Of a stretch of DNA of 64,000 bases, positions 25,220 through 33,858 are shown piece after piece. The notes under the pieces were generated by a model. That model did no database searches and was not told the DNA's origin. It saw nothing but the letters and a program-made list of their open reading frames with translations. The translations under genes were made by a program, and so were the position numbers. Every line of letters starts with the position of its first letter. Position 1 is the stretch's first letter. The stretch is from DASRHT01 sp035293765 (lineage in GTDB: Bacteria; Chloroflexota; Ktedonobacteria; Ktedonobacterales; Ktedonobacteraceae), in contig DATGMF010000010.1 of assembly GCA_035293765.1 (NCBI GenBank), forward strand, positions 119,993 to 183,992, in the 5' to 3' direction.

Positions 25220-25612
25220 ATGGTGACGCAGAATGCAGAGCCAAATCTGTTTGAGCTTCATGGACATGAGACCCATATTACCTATTCGACGACCAGTACT
25301 GCGGGCAAACCTCAGTTAGTTTATCGTAATAATGAGCAGAACTATAGCTTTTCCGGCGATGAGATTCGCACGCAGGATAGCGAGCTCGGCACCCTGGTTA
25401 GCGTTTCACTGGTGAGAACTATCGATCAGGGTTCCACTTCCCTTACCCTGGTGGTGCCCAGCGTCAATCTCGCCGGGGAGCAGCAACAGCACATCAAGAC
25501 GCTGGCCGTTGTCACAAAGCATCTCGTCGGCATCCAGCCGCTGCAAAAGGGGGCCAGAGAGCTTTACCATGAGGTGAGCCTCGAAGGAAAAGCGGAGTTG
25601 GTCCAGTTCTAA
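25220..25612 (+). CDS. Conserved hypothetical protein
   Basis: I do not recognise the family. The 130-residue product has alternating hydrophobic residues that suggest an all-beta cytoplasmic domain (ITYSTTSTAGKPQLVY, LGTLVSVSLVRTIDQG, TSLTLVVPSVNL). There is no signal peptide or membrane segment. A good ribosome site (AAGGAG) precedes the ATG, base composition matches neighbouring core genes, and the gene ends in a clear terminator, so it is very likely real. It lies just after a small DnaA-box cluster. Confidence 0.75.
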   Translation: MVTQNAEPNLFELHGHETHITYSTTSTAGKPQLVYRNNEQNYSFSGDEIRTQDSELGTLVSVSLVRTIDQGSTSLTLVVPSVNLAGEQQQHIKTLAVVTKHLVGIQPLQKGARELYHEVSLEGKAELVQF

Positions 25613-25618
25613 ACAATT

Positions 25619-25642
25619 CAGGGTACCTGGAAAGGTACCCTG
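25619..25642. terminator. Terminator hairpin between convergent genes
   Basis: CAGGGTACC (25619-25627) and GGTACCCTG (25634-25642) pair perfectly around a 6-nt loop between converging genes. T-tracts are weak on both sides. Confidence 0.6.
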
Positions 25643-25648
25643 ACCTTC

Positions 25649-28327
25649 CTATACAATAAATTCTCCCCTATTGAGGATACCATCAGGGTCCCAGCGGGCT
25701 TTCAACCGTCTCATTATGTCCAGCGCCTGAGGCTGATAGCCCCAACGATCAAGCTTCCCCTGTAGCAATGTGGGAGCGTCCATGATGCAAGCATAGCCCT
25801 CGATAGCCAGGGCGGGCCTTCTCAGCTTTTCCAGCCATGTTTGAGCACCCTGCACGGTTGCACACTCTTTGAGCGCATAAACCAGACCGTTGCCGATATC
25901 GGCGATAAAATTGCCTTCGTTCAGGACCTGCGTTTGATCTTGCACGTAAGCTGGCAACTCTCTAACAGGGATGCCTACGCGCACTTGCAGGGATGCGCCG
26001 AGGTCGCTTCTCAACGTCTCCACCCAGATATCGCTGCCGCTGATTGATGCGCTCTCGACCGGCTCGGGCGCTCCTGCCACCTGTAAGGTCTGGCGAACCT
26101 GAACCAGTTCCGCCTGGACATCTTCGGGCAAGCCTTCAGCAGTGTAGACCAGTATGTAGCTGCTCTCCGGTATGCCCGTTCCTGAGTAGCCTTTGCTCAG
26201 CACGATGGCCGAGGCGGTTAGAGCCAGCGGCAGAAGCTGCCTCGCCCAGACCAAGCCGTAGCGCATATCGTCAACCGGTATCAACAAGGTACGCTTTGTT
26301 CGGGGTTGCGTGACGATTTTGAGCGTGATATCCGTGAGCAATCCCAGCGTGCCGTGCGAGCCGATGAAGGCTTTGGTCAGGTCGTAGCCCGCCACGTTTT
26401 TGACGATAGGACGGCCCGTGCGAATGATCCGACCGTCGGCCAACACGACTGTGGCGCACAACACAAGGTCACGCAGCGAACCGTAACGTATACGCAAGGG
26501 CGCGTTGATGTTGGCAGCAACCAGCCCTCCGATAGTCGCATCCGGCCAGGGAGCTGCCAGCGCGACTTGATAGCTGGCTTGAGCCAGGAAGGATTGTACT
26601 TTGCTTAACGGTGTTCCCGCCGCTACTGTAATGTACAGGTCGTCCGGCGCGTACATTTTGATCCCGTTCAGTTCGTTGGTGCGCAGAAGGCATGCCAGCG
26701 TTGGTGCGCTTTGTTGTTGCTCGGCATTGCTAATGTATACGGCATGTCCTGATTTTGCCAGGGATAGCAATCCTTCAGCCGCTTCTTCTGCCGTTGCCGG
26801 GGTAAATATTTTTTTTGAGGGAGGGGCAGGCGATAAATCGCTGGAGGACGCGGTAAACCGGGTCCCTACGAAGGTCTGGTTGTTCGTTTGAGTAGTGGCT
26901 GGTTGATACAGGCTATAGCCTGCGAAAGGACCTGTCTCGTTTTCGGATGGCAGGGGAAATAATTTACCAGGGTTGAGGATGTTGGCGGGATCGAATGCTT
27001 GCTTGATGTCCCACATTGCTAGCAGTTCAGCGGGGGTGTGCATGAGGGGCATATATTGTCGCTTTTCAGTGCCGACGCCATGCTCTCCTGAGAGGCTGCC
27101 ATCCATCTCGATGCAGCATTTGACCAGCTCCCAGGCTGCTGTGTGGACATGTTCCATCAACTCGGGATCGTGCGGATTGGGGATAAGGATGATGGGGTGA
27201 AGATTGCCATCGCCGGCATGGAAGACGTGACCGACGCGCAGACCGTGATCCGCGCAGATTTGATTGACCGCAGCCAGCATTTCAGCCAGACGGCTGCGCG
27301 GAACGGTTACATCTACTGTATAGAGTGCGCGGCTGAGATGCGCCATCGCTCCGGCGGCGCTCTTGCGAGCCAGCCAGATCTTCGCTCGCTCCTCCTCATC
27401 GCGGGCTGTACGCATATTATACCCACCATGTTGCTGAAGGATGTGGGTGATCTCCTGCGCCTGCGTGTCCAGACTTTCTGGGTAGCCATCGACTTCGATG
27501 ATGAGCACCGCTCCGGCGTCCTGTGGCAGGCCTGCGTGTGCAAACGGCTCGATAATGCTCACGATCTTCTGATCCATCATCTCCATTGTCGCGGGCACCA
27601 GGCCAGCCGCAATGACGGCGGAGACCGCCTCGCCCGCTTGCTCAACAGAGTCGAAGACGGCGAGCATGGTCCTGATCCCGGGAGGATTGCGTACCAGCCG
27701 CACAATAATGGAGGTCATGATTGCCAGCATGCCCTCGCTGCCGGTAATCAGCCCGCACAAATCATACTCGGGATAGTCCCGCGCATGACCGCCCACGCGT
27801 GCGCGCCGCCCATCGGCCAGGACGACCTCCATGCCGGTGATGTAGTTGGTGGTGACGCCATATTTGAAGCAGTGCGGACCGCCTGAGTTTTCGGCCACGT
27901 TGCCCCCGATGGTTGAGGCGCGCTGGCTCGCCGGATCTGGCGGGAAGTATAGCCCATACGTTTTGACGCGCTCATCCAGACGTAGATTGATCAGAGCAGG
28001 CTCGACGACCGCGCTCCGCCCATCCACGTCAACGTCGAGAACCTGATTCATCTGCGAAAACTCGACGATGATCCCTCCTCGGTCAGCAACAGCCCCGCCA
28101 GACAGTCCTGTACCCGCTCCCCGCGCGACGAGCGGGACGTTATGTTCAGCAGCCCAGCGTACAACACGGGCAACCTCGTCGGGCGTACGCGGAAATACCA
28201 CGCCCTCCGGCATACCCTTATCTCCTCCCGCATCAACTTCATAAGTCACAAGAGAGGCCCGGTCGGTAAATACCTGTCCTTTGGGGAGTAATGTTTTTAA
28301 CGTGTGGAATGCCACCTCTTTTACCAT
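25649..28327 (-). CDS. GlcD-GlcE fusion, FAD-linked glycolate/lactate oxidase
   Basis: An 892-residue flavoprotein that fuses two glycolate-oxidase subunits. Residues about 1-465 are GlcD-like: FAD-binding LVARGAGTGLSGGAV, PPDPASQRASTIGGNVAENSGGPHC, the C-terminal domain with HVFHAGDGNLHP and GSLSGEHGVGTEKR, and the end FDPANILNPGKLFP. After a linker, residues about 510-892 are GlcE-like: TVAAGTPLSKVQ, PDATIGGLVAANINAPLR, RTGRPIVKNVAGYDLTK and the end DPDGILNRGEF. It probably oxidises a 2-hydroxy acid such as glycolate, passing electrons to an iron-sulfur subunit (GlcF). No GlcF gene is seen in the window. The two-domain architecture is clear; the substrate is inferred. Confidence 0.9.
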   Translation of the reverse strand: MVKEVAFHTLKTLLPKGQVFTDRASLVTYEVDAGGDKGMPEGVVFPRTPDEVARVVRWAAEHNVPLVARGAGTGLSGGAVADRGGIIVEFSQMNQVLDVDVDGRSAVVEPALINLRLDERVKTYGLYFPPDPASQRASTIGGNVAENSGGPHCFKYGVTTNYITGMEVVLADGRRARVGGHARDYPEYDLCGLITGSEGMLAIMTSIIVRLVRNPPGIRTMLAVFDSVEQAGEAVSAVIAAGLVPATMEMMDQKIVSIIEPFAHAGLPQDAGAVLIIEVDGYPESLDTQAQEITHILQQHGGYNMRTARDEEERAKIWLARKSAAGAMAHLSRALYTVDVTVPRSRLAEMLAAVNQICADHGLRVGHVFHAGDGNLHPIILIPNPHDPELMEHVHTAAWELVKCCIEMDGSLSGEHGVGTEKRQYMPLMHTPAELLAMWDIKQAFDPANILNPGKLFPLPSENETGPFAGYSLYQPATTQTNNQTFVGTRFTASSSDLSPAPPSKKIFTPATAEEAAEGLLSLAKSGHAVYISNAEQQQSAPTLACLLRTNELNGIKMYAPDDLYITVAAGTPLSKVQSFLAQASYQVALAAPWPDATIGGLVAANINAPLRIRYGSLRDLVLCATVVLADGRIIRTGRPIVKNVAGYDLTKAFIGSHGTLGLLTDITLKIVTQPRTKRTLLIPVDDMRYGLVWARQLLPLALTASAIVLSKGYSGTGIPESSYILVYTAEGLPEDVQAELVQVRQTLQVAGAPEPVESASISGSDIWVETLRSDLGASLQVRVGIPVRELPAYVQDQTQVLNEGNFIADIGNGLVYALKECATVQGAQTWLEKLRRPALAIEGYACIMDAPTLLQGKLDRWGYQPQALDIMRRLKARWDPDGILNRGEFIV

Positions 28328-28487
28328 TGCTCGTACCTTTCTTTCCTATAGGGATGATCTGGCCTGGGAGGGCAAACCCCGCCTTGAAACTTTGCCAGCC
28401 AATGCCGCTGCCGCTTCTAGCCTCTCTCAGTCTGGCGATCCCTATGCGTTTCCTCCGTATAAATAGAGACCTATCCATTGCGCTAAC

Positions 28488-28516
28488 TTGACATACCAGT
28501 ATGAGCACCATATACT
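28488..28516 (+). promoter_or_regulatory. Consensus sigma-70 promoter
   Basis: TTGACA (28488-28493), 17-nt spacer, TATACT (28511-28516), about 42 nt before the glycerophosphodiesterase start. Confidence 0.85.
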
Positions 28517-28558
28517 CCAGTTATAAATTTGACTCTGCCCATTTGGAGATTAAAAAGC

Positions 28559-29512
28559 ATGCCTACAGGTCAAAATGGTAAGCTCGCTCATGTTTCTTCG
28601 CTCCCTCATCCCGATTCCTTTTTCCAGACGGCATCCGGTCATGAGGTACAACTCAAGGTTCACCGTTGTCTCTGGAGCGGTGACTATCCCGAAAACTCGC
28701 TGGCAGCCCTTGAAGAATGCTTACGCGCGCCCGTTGCTCGCACCGAGATCGATCTTTATATGCTGCAAGATAGCGATTTTCTGATCGTTCACGATGCCAG
28801 CGCCCTCTCCAACGCTGAGGACATCGGCCCATTCCGCGACACGACTCGCCAGGAGGTGAGCGGCCTGCGCTTGATGCATCGGGGCGAGGTATCATCTCAT
28901 CGGCCCATGCTCTTTAGCGAAGCCGCCGACGCCATTGCCCGCATTCCATCGCCGACGTTGATCGAGCTGGATATGAAGGACCTGCAGCCACTTCCCTGGT
29001 CGCGCGTTGAAGAACTGGCTCGCCTGGCCCAGCCGGTGAAGGATCGGGTGATCTTCAGCTCCACCGACTGGAACCTGCGCCGCCTGCTGACCGTTGATTC
29101 GAGCCTGCTGGTAGGCTTTAATCCCGCAGCTTACCTGGACTGGCTGCCCGAAGGTCACGATGCCAGGCTTCCGCGCGGTGCCTACGGCTACCTTGATCGC
29201 CACCCTCTGGCCTGGTGGCGGCTGACATCCGTAGATGACTACCTCTCCGACCGGCTAGGCGGTATCCTGCGGCTGGTAGCGGGCTTACGCGAGGCTCACT
29301 TGCGGCTGGATGCCTTTGAGCAGATGCTTGCCGATGGCGTTGCTCATGCCGCAGAGCTGTTTCATCGCGAAGGCGTCATGCTTGATGTCTGGACGCTCGA
29401 TGCTGGAACGCCGCACTGGCGCGAGCGCCTGGCCCGCGCGGTTGCCGCCGGCGTCGATATGATCACGACCAATACCGCCCGCGAGATGGCAGAGGCCGGA
29501 CGCGCATTATAA
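28559..29512 (+). CDS. Glycerophosphodiester phosphodiesterase family protein
   Basis: Members hydrolyse deacylated phospholipids to glycerol-3-phosphate and an alcohol. The 317-residue protein shows the TIM-barrel signature HRCLWSGDYPENSLAALEEC, then TEIDLYMLQDSDFLIVHD (the metal-binding E-x-D and the second catalytic histidine), then PTLIELDMKD, and the C-terminal LDVWTLDAGT and VDMITTN. The usual HRG is HRC. There is no signal peptide, so the enzyme is cytoplasmic. ATG 28559 fits a GGAG upstream and lies behind a consensus promoter. The gene is monocistronic. Confidence 0.88.
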   Translation: MPTGQNGKLAHVSSLPHPDSFFQTASGHEVQLKVHRCLWSGDYPENSLAALEECLRAPVARTEIDLYMLQDSDFLIVHDASALSNAEDIGPFRDTTRQEVSGLRLMHRGEVSSHRPMLFSEAADAIARIPSPTLIELDMKDLQPLPWSRVEELARLAQPVKDRVIFSSTDWNLRRLLTVDSSLLVGFNPAAYLDWLPEGHDARLPRGAYGYLDRHPLAWWRLTSVDDYLSDRLGGILRLVAGLREAHLRLDAFEQMLADGVAHAAELFHREGVMLDVWTLDAGTPHWRERLARAVAAGVDMITTNTAREMAEAGRAL

Positions 29513-29633
29513 GGCCATGCCGTCTGCACAATATCCTATCTGCTCACTTGCGCGCCCACCAGTCCTGGAAATTCAGCGATTATTATCGGAGCTGCAAGCT
29601 CTTCTCATCCGTTAGGATTTCTTGTGTGGACGA

Positions 29634-30461
29634 CTATACAGCCCGCCCGCCTGTAACCTCTAGCACATGACCGGAGACATAGTCCGAGAGGGAAGAGGCC
29701 AGGAAAAGCATAGGACCAGCAGCCTCTTCAGGCGTGCCGGGGCGACCGAGCGGGATGAGCATCGGCGCCATTGAGCGCATGGCATCGGGCACGCCCAGAG
29801 CAATCTCTTCACCGTCGCGCTCAATCTTCTCCGCGCTCTCTTTCGCTGCGGTAAGCCGTGTATCGATAAAGCCATAGCAGACTGCATTTGCCTGGACATT
29901 ATAGCGTCCCCATTCTTTGGCGAGGGTCAGTGTTACCCCTACAATTCCTGCTTTGGCTGCTGAATAGTTCACCTGTCCGGCGTTCCCATAGACGCCCGAA
30001 ACAGAGGAGACATTCACAATTTTACGGGCGTTGGCGCGTCCATTAGCTGCTTGCTCGCGTTTCGCAGCCTCTCTGATATAGGTGGCAGCTTCGCGTAAGA
30101 TGCGAAATGGGGCAGTGAGGTGAACGTCGATCATGGCGTACCATTGCTTATCGGTCATGTTCTGGATAACGGCGTCCCAAGTGTAGCCGGCGTTGTTGAC
30201 GATAATATCAAAACCGCCAAAGCTGTCGAGCGTCGCTGAAATAAGTTGCCTGGGGAAAGCGGGGTCAGTCACATCGCCAGGAACGACGATGGCTTTTCCG
30301 CCGGCGTTGCGAATAGTCGTAGCGGTATCTTCTGCTGGAGCGGGATCAAGGTCGCTCACGACCACAGCGGCTCCATGCTCGGCAAATAGTTTCGCTGCCG
30401 CAGCCCCGATGCCCCGCCCTGACCCGGTTAAAATAGCAATTTTGCCATCAAGTAAGCCCAT
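29634..30461 (-). CDS. Short-chain dehydrogenase/reductase (FabG-like)
   Basis: An NAD(P)-dependent oxidoreductase of 275 residues with a Rossmann fold: TGSGRGIGAAAAKLF (cofactor glycine motif), NNAGYTWDAV, catalytic Ser in VSSVSGVYG, YSAAKAGIVG (Tyr-x-x-x-Lys) and the C-terminal SDYVSGHVLEVTGG. The aspartate after beta2 (VVSDLDP) favours NAD(H). It diverges from the gentisate dioxygenase gene and may belong to the same catabolic module; alternatively it is a 3-oxoacyl-ACP reductase homologue. The substrate is not known. Confidence 0.93.
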   Translation of the reverse strand: MGLLDGKIAILTGSGRGIGAAAAKLFAEHGAAVVVSDLDPAPAEDTATTIRNAGGKAIVVPGDVTDPAFPRQLISATLDSFGGFDIIVNNAGYTWDAVIQNMTDKQWYAMIDVHLTAPFRILREAATYIREAAKREQAANGRANARKIVNVSSVSGVYGNAGQVNYSAAKAGIVGVTLTLAKEWGRYNVQANAVCYGFIDTRLTAAKESAEKIERDGEEIALGVPDAMRSMAPMLIPLGRPGTPEEAAGPMLFLASSLSDYVSGHVLEVTGGRAV

Positions 30462-30686
30462 GTTTTTTCCTTTCCTCTCTTCGGGCGAAAGTTTCTAGCT
30501 CGCCAAAGAAGTACACCTCTATTCTACAATAGAAAACATGAGAATGGGAAAGCATGGTTTTGCCTGGCGCGAGGGAACGGGGCTACGCGTATGTACGGAA
30601 CAACGTAACTTGTAAGCCGACACTCCCGAATTATAAAATAAGCATAATGTTGCAGAATCCTCTTGTCAAGAAAGGAAGGGCCGACG

Positions 30687-31781
30687 ATGTCGATGACAAC
30701 AACCGATGCCGAGCTGAATGCGCTGTATAGCGATATGGAGGCGCGCCATTTGATGGCGCTCTGGCGGCTTGAGGGCAATATTATGCCACGGCAACCCAGC
30801 CCCAGGGCCAGACCCTGGCTCTGGAAGTGGCACGAGCTGTATGCCATTGCCGAACGAGCAGGCAGCCTTGTGCCGGTTGAACGTGGCGGCGACCGGCGTG
30901 CCATCGCGCTGGCGAACCCGGGACTGGCCCCCGAGCCGTTTGTCACACCTACCCTCTGGGCCGCTGTGCAATGGCTCAATGGGCGTGAGGTTGCTCCTGG
31001 TCATCGTCATACTGCTCAGGCTGTACGCTGGATTATCGATGGGTGCGGCGGCTATAGCACTGTTGAGGGCGATAAAGTCTACCTCGAACCTGGCGATCTC
31101 GTGCTCAACCCGCCCTGGTGCTGGCACGATCATGGCAGCGATGCCGACGAACGTTCGATCTGGATGGACGGTCTTGACATTCCGATCAACAATTTCCTTG
31201 ACGCAGGCTTCTTTGAGCCATATCCGCAGGAGCAGCAGCCGGTTACCGAACTGCAAGATGGCAAATATTTAAAGTATGGCGGAGGTCTGGTGCGACCGGC
31301 CTGGGAAGAGCGCAAAGAGGCATATCCGCCAGTATCGACATATAAGTGGAGCGATACCGAGCGGGCGCTGACCAATCTCGCTAAAGTGGATGCCAGCCCT
31401 TTCGACGATGTCGCGCTGGAGTTCACCAATCCCCATACTGGCGGCCCCGCGATGAAAACCATGACCTGCTGGATACAGATGTTGCGGCCCGGCATCAAAA
31501 CCCGAGCGCATCGACAGGTCAATAGCGCCGTCTATTATGCGCATGAGGGCCAGGGAGCGACCATTATCAACGGTATCCGCTTCGAATGGCAGAAGGGCGA
31601 CTTTTTCGTCGTGCCAAGCTGGTGCTGGCATGAGCACCATAACGGCTCAAGCGGCGAGCGGGCAATCCTCTTCTCCATTCAGGATACACCGATCATGACG
31701 GCCCTCGGCAAGTATCGCGAGGAGGCTTACGCCGAGAATGGCGGTCACCAACCTGTCACAGGCGACTTTGTAGCCGATTAA
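30687..31781 (+). CDS. Gentisate 1,2-dioxygenase (bicupin)
   Basis: Opens the aromatic ring of gentisate to maleylpyruvate using Fe(II). The 364-residue protein has two cupin domains. The first contains APGHRHTAQAVRWIIDG and DLVLNPPWCWHDHG with the three metal histidines. The second contains RAHRQVNSAVYYAHEG and DFFVVPSWCWHEHHN. AAGGAAGGG 7 nt before ATG 30687 decides the start over an upstream TTG. An FAD monooxygenase gene follows on the same strand and could supply the substrate. Maleylpyruvate isomerase and fumarylpyruvate hydrolase are not in the window. A 1-hydroxy-2-naphthoate or salicylate ring-cleaving relative is an alternative. Confidence 0.87.
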   Translation: MSMTTTDAELNALYSDMEARHLMALWRLEGNIMPRQPSPRARPWLWKWHELYAIAERAGSLVPVERGGDRRAIALANPGLAPEPFVTPTLWAAVQWLNGREVAPGHRHTAQAVRWIIDGCGGYSTVEGDKVYLEPGDLVLNPPWCWHDHGSDADERSIWMDGLDIPINNFLDAGFFEPYPQEQQPVTELQDGKYLKYGGGLVRPAWEERKEAYPPVSTYKWSDTERALTNLAKVDASPFDDVALEFTNPHTGGPAMKTMTCWIQMLRPGIKTRAHRQVNSAVYYAHEGQGATIINGIRFEWQKGDFFVVPSWCWHEHHNGSSGERAILFSIQDTPIMTALGKYREEAYAENGGHQPVTGDFVAD

Positions 31782-31825
31782 ATAGATATATCGTCCGGCT
31801 GACCTCTGCGTCAGCCTATAACATA

Positions 31826-33052
31826 ATGGACGAATCACACATGCAACAAGAGCCAATCGTCATCGTAGGCGCGGGACCGGTAGGCTTGACCGTGGCAGAG
31901 ATCCTCGCGCTGCAAAACATCCCCGTGATTGTGCTGGAACAGCATGACATGCCCAGCCCCGAGTGGCGAGCCTCGACGTTTCACGCGGCCACCCTGGAAC
32001 TGCTGGAGGCAACAGGGCTTTCCTGCGAACTGATGGCAAGAGGATTGATCGCCGACAAGATCCAGTACCGCGACCGGCGCACAGGCGTTTACGCTGAATT
32101 CGATACCAATCTCCTGAAAAACGATACGAAGTACCCATTTCGTCTTCAATGTCCCCAATCAACCTACGTGCAGATCCTCGCCGAACGCCTGCAAAAACGT
32201 CCGTTAGCCGACCTGCGTTTCAACTCGGCTCTGATCGGGCTTGAGCAAGAAAGCGACGGCGTGAAAGCTATCGTCCAGACGCCAGAAGGTATGTACACGT
32301 TACATGCGCCGTTCCTGCTAGGAGCAGACGGAGCGAAGAGCGCCGTGAGGAAACAACTGGGCATCTCCTTTGATGGCATGACGTTCGAGGAGCGCCTTTT
32401 GCTGGTCGGCACGCCGGTGCCATTCGATCAGTTCCTGCCGGACATCACCTATGTCAATTATGTCTCCGACCCGCAGGAGTTCCTCTTCATCCTGCGCGTG
32501 CCGGAGGCGTGGCGTCTTTTGTATTCCGTTCCGGCCACGCTATCGGATGAGCAGGCGATGAGCGATGAGCAGATTCAGGGCACCTTGCGCCGGGCGTTGC
32601 ACACTGAGCATTATTTTCCTATCGTTGAGCAGATGATCTACCGCTTTCATCAGCGCGTAGCCGCGCGCTTTTATGACAGTCGCGTCGTGCTGCTGGGAGA
32701 TGCAGCCCATGTTAATAGTCCGTTTGGTGGATTGGGCCTCAACAGCGGAATTCACGATGCCGTCGATCTGAGTATGCGCCTGGCGCGTATCCTCGCTGGC
32801 GCTCAGTCGGTAGATATAGAGGCTGAACTACAGACATACGCGCAGCGCCGCCGCCAGGTTGCTATCCAGTACGTTCAGAACATCAGTGGGCGCAATACGC
32901 GTCTGATCGCCGAGCAAGATCCGCAGGAGCGGCTGCGTTTGCAGCAGGAACTGGCCGATGAGGCCAACAATCCTGAGCGCGCTCGTCAATGGCTGCTGCG
33001 TTCTTCCCTGCTCACAAGTGTGCGCGATCAGGGCATCGGCGTTGCGCCATAA
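31826..33052 (+). CDS. FAD-dependent aromatic monooxygenase
   Basis: A class A flavin monooxygenase of 408 residues. The N-terminal Rossmann motif is VIVGAGPVGLTVAEILA, the middle DG motif is LLGADGAKSAVRKQLG, and the C-terminal FAD motif is VVLLGDAAHVNSPFGGLGLNSGIHDA. Such enzymes hydroxylate phenolic acids; next to gentisate dioxygenase, 3-hydroxybenzoate 6-hydroxylase is a reasonable guess. It lies 44 nt behind the dioxygenase gene and ahead of a broken transporter gene. ATG 31826 lacks a strong ribosome site; ATG 31841 is an alternative. The exact substrate is inferred. Confidence 0.85.
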   Translation: MDESHMQQEPIVIVGAGPVGLTVAEILALQNIPVIVLEQHDMPSPEWRASTFHAATLELLEATGLSCELMARGLIADKIQYRDRRTGVYAEFDTNLLKNDTKYPFRLQCPQSTYVQILAERLQKRPLADLRFNSALIGLEQESDGVKAIVQTPEGMYTLHAPFLLGADGAKSAVRKQLGISFDGMTFEERLLLVGTPVPFDQFLPDITYVNYVSDPQEFLFILRVPEAWRLLYSVPATLSDEQAMSDEQIQGTLRRALHTEHYFPIVEQMIYRFHQRVAARFYDSRVVLLGDAAHVNSPFGGLGLNSGIHDAVDLSMRLARILAGAQSVDIEAELQTYAQRRRQVAIQYVQNISGRNTRLIAEQDPQERLRLQQELADEANNPERARQWLLRSSLLTSVRDQGIGVAP

Positions 33053-33122
33053 CTGTTGCACCAGTCCGTATTGTAATGAAGAAAGGAGATAGTTTTTCGG
33101 CCCCGTTACCACAGCAAGTATA

Positions 33123-33548
33123 GCTATCGGCAGCCGTTTTCAGTGGCCTGGTTGGGGTGGCATGGGACTTCCTCTCGCTATTTATCGTCCGTGATCTGAT
33201 TGGTCTGGGCGATGGTATCGGCTGGTCCGTGGGAAGGGCATCGTGGGCAAGGTTTCTCGTCCGGCTCAGCGAGCATTCAACCAGGGATTGGTATCGGCGG
33301 GTTATACCCTGGTAGGAGTGGGGGTAGGCGCATTTCTTATCACCCAGATCGCCATTAATCTGGGGTGGAGAAATGTCTACTGGATACCGGCTCTCCCGGC
33401 TATTTTGCTGGTGTTCCTGCTGATGAGGCTCTTACCAAACCAGGCGGTCGGCGTGGCGCTGGCGCTGCGGGAGACGGCTCCTCGCATCGTTGGGGCCGCA
33501 AAAGATCTGCTAAACGAACCTGAAGGAGCAATAGGAGCTGCGCCATAG
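33123..33548 (+). pseudogene. Remnant of an MFS transporter gene
   Basis: Two reading frames together give one piece of a major-facilitator transporter. Near 33135-33230 a frame encodes FSGLVGVAWDFLSLFIVRDL then IGLGDGIGWSVG. Near 33243-33548 another frame continues with RAFNQGLVSAGYTLVGVGV then GAFLITQIAINLGWRNVYWI. The switch lies close to 33240. The N-terminal helices and most of the C-terminal half are absent. Its position behind an aromatic dioxygenase/monooxygenase pair suggests it once imported the aromatic acid. Confidence 0.7.
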
Positions 33549-33563
33549 TCAACGGTTAGCGCA

Positions 33564-33601
33564 ATGGAGTTGAAGCAGGTCAAGATCAGCTTCAACTCCA
33601 T
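33564..33601 (+). terminator. Hairpin after the aromatic cluster
   Basis: ATGGAGTTGAAGC (33564-33576) and GCTTCAACTCCAT (33589-33601) form a perfect 13-bp stem. The U-tract is poor. From 33602 to 33858 only AT-rich sequence and two short hairpins near 33803-33840 are seen before the Pel operon; I did not recognise a riboswitch there. Confidence 0.6.
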
Positions 33602-33858
33602 AGTTTATGAAGCATTCGAGCAAGAGGAGAAATACAGTAATTACTGATAAGTTGAGAAGCTCCATATAGAAATTCAAATAATTTACTGAAAATCAACCGT
33701 ATTTATACCGTTTTAATCTTGATTTGATGGGCTATTTTACTTTACAATACATAGTAGCTTTACGGTATATTACATAATAAAAACCGTTTTTCTCGTAATG
33801 TGGCGGAGGTGCCACGGCGTGAATAGCGCCGCGAGGTTGTAGTGTCAAGGAGAGGTTT

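Noticed and set aside
33602..33858. c-di-GMP riboswitch in front of the Pel operon
   Set aside because: Two hairpins are present, but the conserved GEMM core and tetraloop-receptor sequences are not.
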